Source: Micromussa lordhowensis (Eukaryota > Cnidaria > Anthozoa > Scleractinia > Lobophylliidae). Taken from it: a stretch of DNA of 64,000 nt. The position numbers were made by a program, and so were the translations under genes. How positions within the stretch are numbered: position 1 is the stretch's first letter; every line of letters begins with the position of its first letter. This document shows, in pieces, positions 53,121 through 64,000 of the stretch. The stretch covers positions 5,521,667 through 5,585,666 of the forward strand of contig OZ026604.1 of NCBI GenBank assembly GCA_964020085.1, written 5' to 3'. Below the pieces are notes generated by a model. The model searched no databases and was not told where the DNA came from. It was given only the letters and a program-made list of their open reading frames with translations.

Positions 53121-56100
53121 TTGCACTCGTATTCATACGATTACAATGTACCACTGGGGACCTTTAGGCGCAATTTACAACACCACCTTAAATATAATTG
53201 TGTCTTGTCGTTTAATTACATTTGCGAAACATTTTCTTTTCATATATACTCCTCAAACAAACAATGTAAACGAAATATATTGTTTTTATTACATTACTTG
53301 CAAAAAAAATTTTCGCACGTTAAAATTGCGGACGTTTAATTTACGGACACTTTTTATCTTACTTCGGACAAATCTCGGGCAAAAATTTCGGAAGCTTTGA
53401 AACATAACTTAAGTAAGTTTCCGCCTACAAATTAGAATGAACCAACATCTGTGAAAATTTCGGACGCTAAAAATTTCGTCCGGTTTTACTTTAATTTGGA
53501 TACGTTTGGACACAAATTTGCCTGAACTTAAAATCGTCCGAATTTTTTGGGATTATGACTTGTTTTATCAATCAAGACAAAATGACTTTCCCTTGGCAAA
53601 ATGAAAACGTCAAACTTAATTATTATTAACAGTACACAGTTTACTGGTATCGTAGACGGAATCGATTGCTTACTACCACGGTACAATTTATGCAAATTGG
53701 GTCTGAAATTGTTCCCGAAAAGAAGAAGTAGATATTGTGCAATGAACATGTTAAGAAACCAAACAATCTCATGTGAACAGATGACATAAGTAATTTTTTT
53801 TCCATACTCTTTTTCTTTTATAGATGATTATTTATACTAGTTTAACATAGGTTTTTTGGAATTTCTTTCGTGCAATGTACCTTTATTCTGAAAAAAACCC
53901 TTTTGGGACGAACAAACTATGTCTGTCTGTATGTATGTATGTATTTTGCTTATTACAACTTTTTCAATTGGCATGGATTTAAAGCCAACCAATGACGAAT
54001 CCTGATTTATCGTAAATCAACATAACAGAATGAGATTATAAACCGAGCAAATCACGAATTGCAAATTTGGCTGTTTATTCGAGCTTTTATTTGTCACTGT
54101 TTTGTCGGCCAGTTCTCTGCAAACAAAAACCAAATGAAAACGCATATCTCGGAATTATCGGACGACTCCTGCCTTAGGATCTTGAAGACTCAAGACATTT
54201 AAGGTGATAGGGGGTGGAAAGAGCAAAAAAGACGTACAGCGTCTGTTTGTATAAAATAAGTAAGTATTTTCTTTAATGATTATTTATCCATCTCGAGTTT
54301 ATAATTTTTTTGAGATCTTTTAGCCCATCTTGTTATTTGTTCTGTTTTTAAGTGTATTTCTCGGCTTAAAACTAGTATTCGATACACATTGGGGAAATAT
54401 ATATATATCTGAAATATATGCGACAGAGGAGAAGGATATTATATCAGAACTACTTTGGAGCACAGTGGTTTAATTGGCAAACGCGGACGGATAACATAAT
54501 TGATATGACGTTCATTTCACCCTGAAGCTCATTAAACTTCATTTTTAATTAACAAAATCTCTATGTGAAAAACCAAGGTTGCAAAATGTCAAATGTCAAA
54601 AAACAGAAAGTTATGTAATTCTGTTAGCTATAGTTAAACTCTTTGGATGCGAAAACTTAATAATTGATAACTGTCATCCGATTTCTCATTCCAGTTGGGT
54701 TATTTTTATTTATTTCACCAACTTCCGAATCTGTGCAAATATACCAAGTGCGGGAGAAATTAAGACACTCGGCCACACCGCTCCGTGTTTACTTTTTGAA
54801 TGTAATTGCTAGCGCGACAATGTATACATATCTTGGCAGTATTGCGAACAATACGAAACAACTTCCGAAGATTCTCGGAAACTCTTGACTGAAGAAACGT
54901 AAACATGGCCAGCCGAGCTCGAAAAGTTTGAATTAAGGTGTAAAAATCAATCTTTTTTTATTGCAAACAATCATTAGCAGAAATCGTCAGTGCCAAATTT
55001 CAGAATATGTTAATGGTCATTGTAATGGATATCGATATTGATTAGCTAACGAACGCTGCTAAAAAGCCAATATAGAATGGAGTACAATGGAACAAAACGG
55101 GGTTCTGTTAGTGACATTTCAGTACATGCAATGCAAGCTGTCCAAGGAGAAACTTTTTAGGGTGGCAATTTGTTAAGTCTGTATGAAGTCTGAAGGTTGG
55201 TGCTACTTCATATGTAGATAGTAAATCATGTTGAAAACATTTTCACTTTCCGAAACAAAACCACTTAGGTAACTCCAGCGAAACCTTTCTCAGATAAATG
55301 GATTAGGGAACAATATCCGCCTCTAATTTCAATCTGAGTTTCGAAACCGTAAAAAGCGAGTTTTCCCTGGCGTTTTCAAAATCAAATTTTAAACGTAAAA
55401 GGTAGGGCTTTCTTGTACTTTTAGAGAATCTAAAAACCCCTTCATATATTCACTCGTAACGCTAAACTTAGTTGGGCCCTTTGAATGTTTAAGGCGTTTT
55501 AGCCATAACGGGTGTTAATGGCCTTCGAGTGAGTTGAAGTGATTAGAACCAGTTTATATTTTTTGAATAATACAAATTGCATGAGTCATTCTGCTGCGGC
55601 TATCACTTTGTTTGTATCCTACAACTTTGTCAATGTCCTGAAAAGGACTAAAAAGGATAAATATTATAAACTTGATTATTTTTCATTGTAATTAATCTTC
55701 ACCAATGTTCGTTTTTCGAATGGATCTGCAATGCATTGACAATGCTGAGACATTTCACAACTGGAACGACCGGGCGTTACAACGTAAGCTCAATGCAGTT
55801 TTACAACAAGAGCTGTAGGCCAAACAGTTTTCGCTGATGACGATGAGATTGTAAGCAAGACATCGAAAAAATGCGCTCTGGCAACCGGACAATTAAGATT
55901 CCTCTTTTCAATTACGCTGTTGAATAAACATTTCCCACCGTACAAAACGACGAAATTGACGCTTTTCTCGAACGTCTAAAAAAAAAACAGGGTCCGACAT
56001 GTAGTGTAGAACATGTACTTAGTGATAGAAGAAATAAATTTCTAGATTGCATGTTTGGTAATTAAGCCGCGAAAACAACAAACCATCTGATAAGGACGGA

Positions 56101-57854
56101 CTTACTATCGTACAACAGCAGCACACAGTCAACAAAACGTTATCGACGGGACTATCACAACTGTTTTGCGATCAACGAGGTGGTTTGCGATACCACGAGA
56201 CTGTAAACATGTCTTGAACGTGTTTTGTTATACACGCGAAACGGAGCAACGGCACCAATGACAACGACATTCGCCGAACTTGTGGAACGAACAGAAGCCC
56301 GCACCTGCTACGGTAACGAGAATTAATTATTAATTTGCATCAGGGAACTCCCGACACCATCTCTTGGATCTTATGACCAACACTCAGTAAGGATAGGGAG
56401 GAACCGAGTGACTGAACAGAGGGTGTATTAAACCAAATACATTTTCTTCGACATATACAGCTGGGGTACCAGCATCAAAGATGCGATAGAGACTACATGA
56501 AACACAAGGTAGTGGCAAAAATCACTTTCACCGAGCTACCCTCAACAAAAAGGCACAAAAGTGCACTTTTACGCAAAACAATACAGATTTGATTTAGAAT
56601 GGGCGAAAAGAAACTGAAAAATCACTGTTTACGAACTTGGCAAGTGCTTACTCGAGTTTTGTTGTGAGTTTTACAGCTAGTAATAATTACGGAAAACTGA
56701 CCAATCAGAATATAAGAATAATTGTCTTTTAAAGGAAAAGAGTTGTGTTCCTATACAAACCTTTATAAATTCAAACCGTTGTAACACAACACCTCCATAT
56801 GCTGCAAGGCTAGAGCCACGTTTCACGTATTCAAATTCGGCCGTTATGTAATAGTATACGTCGGCCGTTTCGCTGAACGTTCGCATAAAAGTGAAAAATT
56901 ACCCCTCACATCGTGAGCATGGGTCGCCTGTAACTTAGTTATGAGATCAATATCAAGAAAAATTTTAATTTGCAAGGAATATCCAGTTCGGAAGCAAACT
57001 GGCTTGTAGTTTGAGTTTAGAGATTGGAAAAGATGCAAATAGCCTAGAGGGATACTGTTTCGTTTGCTTTTTCTTGTGACATTCGTTATAATCAATACAT
57101 AAATATATAAAATGTCTGAAAAAATAAAAAAAAAGTCACTTTCATTTCTCAAGCAGGTTTTTTGGTTTGGAGATAGAACTTACTACAGATGCCGATTTCT
57201 GTACTTTGATTTCGTCAGAGACTTCAGCTTTTGTAAATTTCCTTCGGCTATCAATTAAATAGAATTACTCATCAAGGTTTTCTCTTGACATGGTGATTCG
57301 GAGTTAATAAGGTGTTTCAAAGTAACTTTAAAATCCCCCTTATCAATAAACATTATTGCGAAAAGATTATTGACACATCTGCTATAAATAAAATATCGTT
57401 GCTTCTTCGTTTTACATAGATTAACCTTCTGCGTGACAAATAACAGTAAAGAGAAGAAACTTCTTGGTGAAGCCTCCGACTTTACCACAAAAGGTAGTTC
57501 GATCCTTCAGTTTCCCAGGTAAGAGGTTTGTTGGATTGAAAACAACATATCAGAGACAAATCTTGTATTGCACACTAGCTTAATTTCAGAAACTGCAAAT
57601 TTTGTTATCATAATAGAAGAAACAGTTCTTTACTGATACTGTTGGCTTAGGCCTTGCATGCAGCCCTGTTTTCGAAGAGTGGCTCAAACCTTAATTATCA
57701 GTTTTTGTCTTTTCGTATACAGGCATAAGATAGATTATACGTTAAAACGAACTTGTAATCTCCTTTGGAGCATCTTGAACGACGAAATGAAAGACGAACT
57801 TGGCTAAGAAAAGACCTGTGGAGTGGGTTCAGAGCTCTGAACCCGCAGTTCACA
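53121..57854. other. gene-poor AT-rich DNA
   Basis: No supported gene. A short (TATG)n run lies at 53925-53945 and an (AT)n run at 54399-54409. Short frames on both strands lack ATG context, splice sites and recognisable domains. Confidence 0.5.
57825..57844. repeat. 20-bp perfect palindrome
   Basis: GGGTTCAGAGCTCTGAACCC, at the boundary of the dispersed repeat that follows. Confidence 0.8.
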
Positions 57855-58150
57855 GGATTTTTTAAACTTTGCAAAAAGCTGCATCTTATCATGCTTATCA
57901 TAATTTCATATTAAAATACTTGGGCTTAGTTATAAGCGCTCAAAGCTAAAATTAAGGGTGTTTTTAGCAGGTCATATTGCTGCTATGGTACTGTTATGTA
58001 AAATAGATGATTGCAACTTGTTTACCAATGATTGGGAATTTTTATGATACCATTATTGTAGCATCACTTGTTAAACAGTGGCAGTATTCATCCTTCAAAG
58101 TATAGCTTTTAGAAAAGCACTGGAAACTGTAGCAAGCCTCCTTAAACGTA
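57855..58150. repeat. dispersed AAGGTGGCTC-type repeat, copy 2
   Basis: AAAAAGCTGCATCTTATCAT, CAAAGCTAAAATTAAGGGTG, TTTTTAGCAGGTCATATTGC, AATGATTGGGAATTTTTATG, ACAGTGGCAGTATTCATCC and GCAAGCCTCCTTAAA follow 42020-42340 in the same order and strand. Confidence 0.75.
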
Positions 58151-59360
58151 AATGCGGTCACGTTTTTGAGGGGATCATCTATAACCCCCGGAGTTAATTA
58201 AACAGAATATCTAATCAATTTTTTTGTTTAAAAGATGTTCCAACGCTTCATTAAGCTTAATTGCCCCCGTAGTCAATTTGAATATTATGTGTTACAATTT
58301 CAAAACCATTTTTTGACCAGTCTGTAATAAATAACTTATACCTGCCTCTACTCCCGTCATAGATCAGTTTTCTTCATTACAAAAACTAGACTGAGATTAC
58401 TTTTCGAAGAGAACTTTCTGAAAATGGTGGTGGGTAAAGTACCCTTGAATGCATTAAGCTAAATCACACTCGATGTACTGAAAAAAAAAAATCAAAACTG
58501 CAGCTTTTGATAATATTTTCAGTTTGAAATATTTCATTTTTCGGTTCTTTCATAAGTTTCCAAATATTCTGCTCTATTTGAGGAAAATTTAATTTGTTAC
58601 TAAGGAATGACTGCTACACCAAAATTGTGTTAAGTTTTTAATCCGTATCTAGGACCCGCGCCAAACGCCGTACTTGAAATGAGCCGAACCTGATGGCAGT
58701 TTGGGTCGGCTTAAATACTAAAAGAGCGCTTGTTTTACTGACTCAAACGTCGAACTTAATTCAGTAGAAACCGAACCGCCACAACAAATGGTGAGTTTCG
58801 AATTAAAAATAAAATTTAATCTTCAAAGTATGAAGTTTGTTTAGGCAGCTGCTATTTTCCAGAATTGTTTTCATTTCATCCCAATAGGCATATGTCATCA
58901 AGGCAGTAAGCTTATTTTGCAAAACTTTCATTCCCTAAGAGGGTAAACATTGTGAGCAATGAGTTTCTAACATATATGCAAATCTTTGAATGAATGAACG
59001 ATGAAATCTTAATTTGTATATAAACGAATGACAAGTGCTGTTTATCAACATGTAAACTGTAAATGCGATTCAATAGCTTTTTAACAATGTGAATGAAATC
59101 AAATATATATAATTTTTGATACTCTTGCAAGCCGTTTACTACAAGTTGAATGACACTTTGACATCCCTTTTCCCCATCGAAACGCTAAACGAGGGACGCT
59201 TCATTTAATTTCGAAATTTTTAAAACAATGAATATATTTCCCTGTACAGATCGATTGAGGCTACAAGTAGCGTGGATAATGGTGTCATCCATCAAAGCGG
59301 TGTGATTAAATTTAAACAGGCTTGGTAAATTGGTTTGGCTTTTCCAAATTTGTTTTCAAG
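58151..59360. other. intergenic, possible relic repeat
   Basis: 58655-58790 contains GCCAAACGCCGTACTTGAAA and TGAGCCGAACC, which looks like an eroded transposon end. No gene. Confidence 0.35.
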
Positions 59361-59371
59361 CAAAACATGTA

Positions 59372-59526
59372 TGCCCCGTCCACACGTATCTGTCCAATTA
59401 ATTCGGCAGGGAATCCGAATATTTTTTAATCCACTCTACATAAATACGCGACGTGTGGATGGAAACATTTTTGAATCCAGAAGAAAAAGTTGCGGATTCA
59501 AAAATATCCAGATACGTGTGGACTCG
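59372..59526. mobile_element. foldback element with GTCCACACGTATCTG arms
   Basis: GTCCACACGTATCT at 59378 and its complement at 59509-59522; inner arms GAATCCGAATATTTTT and AAAAATATCCAGATAC-type partner, GACGTGTGGATGG near the centre. Imperfect, about 150 bp. Confidence 0.6.
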
Positions 59527-62500
59527 TCGTCAGTCATGTTGAGAAATGCCTCGACCGCATTGAATGCCAAGGTGAGCGGCTTGATCCAATTCAGTCCAGT
59601 GGAGGAACCAACGTTTATAATTGATTTTTTTTTTAATATTTGACGAAAAAGCTGTCAAAGGTTAATGTATTAAACTGGTAACTATATGACATGACATGAC
59701 CTGGCATTGTACTTTTTATCAACAATATTATTTGACTTTCGTGAAGGTTGTTTTGAAGTTTAGGCCTTTAAGCATTATTTTTATTAATTTTGATTAGTTC
59801 TGAGTCATTTCCTTGGTCTTTCGTATAAATTAGAAAAATCGGGAAATCTAAGAAAGTGTATTCAAGATGAGGGCTATTTAGCTTTGACACAGGTGAGAAG
59901 ACGTCATCATATCCTCAAAGGAAACAATTTTGCTTATTATTAAATCCATTCTGAAGTCACTGGTTATCCTTGTAATGTGTTTGGTTCTCAGCGAGTCGCT
60001 TCGGTCGACCATATATACAGCATTTTGGCCTTTCATCATGGCGAAAATTCTAAGATAAGTCTACCGGTACGTTTCCTTCAGAATTTTACTCAATTACAGA
60101 TGAAACAGTTCTTTATTTTCGGTCTTCACATCTGAAAACGTCCATTATGTACTACAATTACTTACAGGCGCATCTTTCAAAACAATTGGACTCCCCACGA
60201 GAAGTCTAAAAAAATTAAAATTTACTATAACAAACAAACAAACTGATTCTAGTTTGAATCCTGTAAATTATTGTCAATTGCCGAAGCTAGAACCTTGGTT
60301 CCAAGCAAGATTGTGCAGGTCGGAGGAACGCAGTCACAAAAAACGCACATTCGCACCATTCCACCGAAATTTGAAAAGAATCAAAAATCCCCACTACAAA
60401 GATGAAGAAATATTAAGCTCGCAATCGTTCTAAAGCAACTTAAACATGCACCGCTTATGTCATGCACATACTGCATGACAATGATTGACACATCTGCTTA
60501 AAATGAATTATACATGCTTGTTTTGGAGGAAAGCTAATCGGCTTTTGTGTGCATTTGGAAGCTTTTGTTATTGCTAAGAGGAAACCTATCAAACTAAAAA
60601 CGGCGGCTTTTTATAAACTCTCAGGTAAGGTCAACCTCGAGAGGAGACTCAATAGAATCTCAGGTTATTTGTATTGATGTAGATATAACCCACCAAAAAA
60701 GTTCTTTAAACAGCTCGTTCGCTATATATTGCAGTGTGTCTCATTAAAGGATGCCATTCAGTAGAGCAAAGAAATATTTAGTCCAGCGTTCTAGGAACCT
60801 GTTACGCTAGGAAATTTAGCCATGAGTGCATGTTTCTCTAAATTTAATAGATGCTATCTTTGAAAATTTGTTTTACTTGTCACTTGCTGCATACCGGCTA
60901 CATTGATGTTAATTGAGTAGCCGTCTCTAGTACATGTTTATGACTAAAACGTACACTATATGTATTTTGGCCTTTCAAAATGTATTCCCAGAGTCAAATA
61001 CTTCGTACACGAGTGACTTCTTGAAACATTTGTGGAAACCCGCGGTGCATGGCTATTCAAACGGACGCTGTCGGGTATAATATCACCTGAAGTACTGCTG
61101 TTTATTTAATTTTGTTGCAAAAGTGGTTCTACCTTTTTTCAATAACGTAAATGAAAGTTTGGTATAAAAAGGCGTTCAAAAACTATTGAGCATTATTCAC
61201 TTTCATGCGGAAAATTTTCTTTTTCAGTATTATCGAGAATAAAATTAGGGTTCAAGAAATAATTATTTTGTTTTCTCCGAAGTAGAGAGAGAGCTTATTT
61301 ACCAGCTGCTTTCCAATCTCCAAGGGAATCAAATACGATCGAAGTTTGGCCTACATAAACATTTTCTTTACGTAAATGCAAGTTCTGGATTGATATCCAA
61401 ATTGGATTCAGCCTTTTCTATCGATCTAAAAACCAACATTTTATCTTGTATCGTTGGAGTAAAAGTGTCATTTATAAATTAATTCCTAGATCACTGGGGA
61501 TGTTTAAAATTGTAAAAAGCTATCAAGTTAGGGTAGTTTGGTATTTTTTTTCCAAACGGTCTATATAAGAAAGCAAACTCTAAGACAAACAACTTTATCC
61601 TCTAAAGATCTTTTTTCTCATTTAGGTTATAACTTACTGGAGAAAAAAACCCAATATAATTGGGCTCAAATTAAAACGCCACACTACAGGTATCAATTAT
61701 TCTTTATAAATTTTTCATTAGCAACACTGAAATAAGCAATTGCGGCCCACTACATTCAATATGACACAGAAATCTGGCAAATATTAACCCTAAAAAGCGA
61801 CGCAACGGTAGGTGCTTGAAGTATGCGAGTTTGTTTTTCATACTCTCTATTATGTTTAAAACGAGTTGCCTGTATGTTACGGACGCTTTAAAAAGACAAA
61901 AACTCTCCAAGGTTTTCGTTTGTATTTCGGCCTAGCCGTTATTATTCTTAACTATCTTTGACATTTATGGTAAAGTTAATAAGTTGTCTTGAATATTTTT
62001 TTAAACCAATACCTGACATTATTCTGTTTTCAAAATATGTTTATATAAAAACTATAAACATCGAGCTGTTTTGCATTCACGTATTTTGCGAATCGGGCTC
62101 GATGCCATAACAAACTTTAACCTTTTGTTTAATTTGAATAGGAAATGAAGTTGGAAATAAAAAGTCCGTGGAAAATAAGCGACAGTTATGCTAGACTAGT
62201 AAAATAAGCATAAGACGAAGTGGGTTGGATTTAATATGTGTGCTCGCGAAACTTGAAATGTTCTCAAAGGTTACTATTTTGGCACAAAAGGATCGGGTTC
62301 TCTAGTTAAAGTAATTCAAACTGTATCTGAGAGCCATTGCTAAATGAACCGTTTAATCAGCACTTGTGGGAACAGAAGAAGCCTGCAACAGAAAGATTGA
62401 GTTGGATGCAGGGATACGAAAACAACTACCATATGGAGATCTCAAATCGTAAGTCGCCGCTCTTCAAAGAGGAATATTTACGGAGCATAATGAAATCATC

Positions 62501-62594
62501 ATATACAACCTTATTTTTTTGGCAGTACTTTAAACTAGTAAAACGGTGCAAATCCAAAAGCTTCAAGGGTCAAACATTTACCAACGGGAGACTT
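59527..62594. other. gene-poor AT-rich DNA
   Basis: Nothing supported: no splice-bounded exon, RNA gene or clear repeat found. Confidence 0.45.
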
Positions 62595-62665
62595 GACAGA
62601 GGGAGGGAAGGGAGGGAAGGGAAGGGAGAGAAGGGAGAGAAGGAAGGGAAGGGAGAGAAACTTTG
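62595..62665. repeat. purine-only (GGGA/GGAA)n microsatellite
   Basis: About 70 bases of nearly pure A/G with repeated GGGAAGGGA units on the plus strand. Could form triplex or G-quadruplex structures. Confidence 0.85.
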
Positions 62666-63789
62666 TGAGATATATATTAGGACGAGAGGCCAGCATGAAA
62701 CATAATCAATCTTTCCAATTACTGGCTTCATTAGTACTTGGAACGTTATAAAATTCCTCTAATTTTGAGTTAATTAGTCAAATGGTAATGAGGCGTCAGA
62801 GCTTCTTGAAGGGTTTTGAAACTATTAAAGCTTAATTTTTTACCATGGAGCGAGAAGATGGATGATGGATGGCCCATATTGCACGTAGATGAATTTTGAT
62901 AAGGATTGAGCAATAAAATATTTTGTATTGATTCTTGTTTGGGTGTGATAGTATCAATATTAGCTTGTTAATCAACACGATAGCTATAAATACTTGCAGT
63001 TCTGATATCTGTTTCGCCGTTGAAATCAGTCTGGTGTAATCGGTTCGATAAAATTCAAGATCACGGGTTTTGCTCGACACATATCTGTAATGTATCTCAG
63101 TTTTCGATACTCAATATTAGCCATAGATATCTATGGACATTCATCTAAGACTTCTTCAGTCTCTCATATGAGCTAATTATTCCTACCCAATTTATGGGAC
63201 ATCTTGTTTTCTTGTTATCTGCTCAAAATTAAGTGCTAACAACGGATAAGGAAAGCAAAGCGCTCTCAGCTCGGTTATACAATCAAGTAATGTAGCGTTT
63301 TTGTACTATATGAGTGCAATAGAATTTTCTAAGTATTCAATAATTATATAATAAACTTATTTTCATGTATGTAAATGGTGGGTCATCCTGGAGTGTACAT
63401 ACATGAACGCTCTACTGTTTTTCACATTATTGGTCCATTAATTTTCAGAGAAGAGTTGATCTAGCATTAATCTCCTGCAAAGAAAATCAGAAAGGGAAAA
63501 TCACGGGTTGATTTTAACACCAGAATAAATAAAAAATGAAAAATACAAAAACGAAAAGAAAAACTAATTCCAGTGTCATAATTGTCTCCCATACTTTCTC
63601 TGATTCGGTGATGAATTAATGGGTTAGCATGACACCAGCCTTTTCTCCTGATCAACATCTAACTATAAATAACCTGCGATATTCTTGCAGATACGTGATG
63701 ATTAAAATAAACTCTGCTAGAGACAATAGTCTCATTTTGCACTGAAGCAAGACTTGCAAGGCTTAGGCACCAAACCTTCTCCTCACCAC
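62666..63789. other. intergenic upstream of the last gene
   Basis: No coding signal. CATGTATGTAAATGG and TGTACATACATG at 63364-63404 are part of a local palindrome-rich stretch. Confidence 0.4.
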
Positions 63790-64000
63790 ATGGCATTCCT
63801 TGGGAAAAAGAGGATTAATTCCATACAGCTAATCGTGTCTACAGTGGCATTTCTTGCTGGTAAGCGCACACGATATAGAAATTTCATTTGATCGCCTCAC
63901 ACACATATATATCTTAAACATACAAATACTGTTATCTTTATGGTTTCTAAACCTTGACAGGAAATGGTTTCACGTGTTTGCATTTATTCGCAAGTAGCGG
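63790..64000 (+). CDS. 5' end of a probable secreted or membrane protein (partial)
   Basis: Exon 1 63790-63859 encodes MAFLGKKRINSIQLIVSTVA then FLA, a positively charged start followed by a hydrophobic stretch as in a signal peptide or anchor, ending at donor GTAAGC. Exon 2 starts at 63961 after TAAACCTTGACAG and continues in frame (GNGFTCLHLFASSG) to the window edge. The phase (1) matches across the 101-bp intron. The family cannot be told from these 37 residues. The call rests on the signal-like start and matching splice sites. Confidence 0.5.

Overview
The window is nuclear DNA from an animal, most likely an anthozoan cnidarian and probably a stony coral. The reasons are AT-rich sequence with spliced genes (GT/AG introns, AATAAA signals), single-exon class A GPCRs, a single-exon cGAS-like receptor, a FAM167 gene, tRNA-derived SINEs, a Penelope-like retroelement and very many short foldback elements. 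The species assignment is inference; no organelle or bacterial signal is present.

Layout. 1-7.8 kb: repeats and a single-exon rhodopsin-like GPCR (4162-5115, +). 7.8-9.7 kb: a two-exon FAM167 gene (+). 9.9-11.6 kb: a 163-bp-period minisatellite and a foldback repeat. 12.1-34.2 kb: the whole coding region of ZRANB3 on the minus strand, reconstructed here as 20 exons giving a 1994-residue protein (SNF2 helicase, PIP box, two NZF zinc fingers, HNH nuclease). Its introns hold SINEs, foldback elements and many copies of the octamer TACATGTA. 35.1-38.9 kb: a broken Penelope-like element (minus) with reverse transcriptase and GIY-YIG pieces, long inverted terminal arms each carrying an intact-looking hammerhead ribozyme, and three nested insertions. 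39.5-41.3 kb: a cGAS-like Mab-21 nucleotidyltransferase (+). 44.1-45.0 and 50.2-51.2 kb: two more single-exon class A GPCRs (+). 51.5-63.8 kb: mostly gene-poor AT-rich DNA with foldback and dispersed repeats and one orphan exon. 63.79 kb to the end: the first exons of a probable secreted or membrane protein (+).

The genes do not form an operon-like unit; they are independent metazoan genes. Two have clear roles: ZRANB3 acts at stalled replication forks with PCNA, and the cGLR is a candidate nucleic-acid sensor that makes a nucleotide second messenger. The most striking non-genic signal is hammerhead ribozyme architecture in two unrelated repeat families: the termini of the Penelope-like element, and a six-copy foldback family scattered from 11 to 52 kb. 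A second theme is four short foldback elements, each bounded by a matching 9-bp direct repeat.
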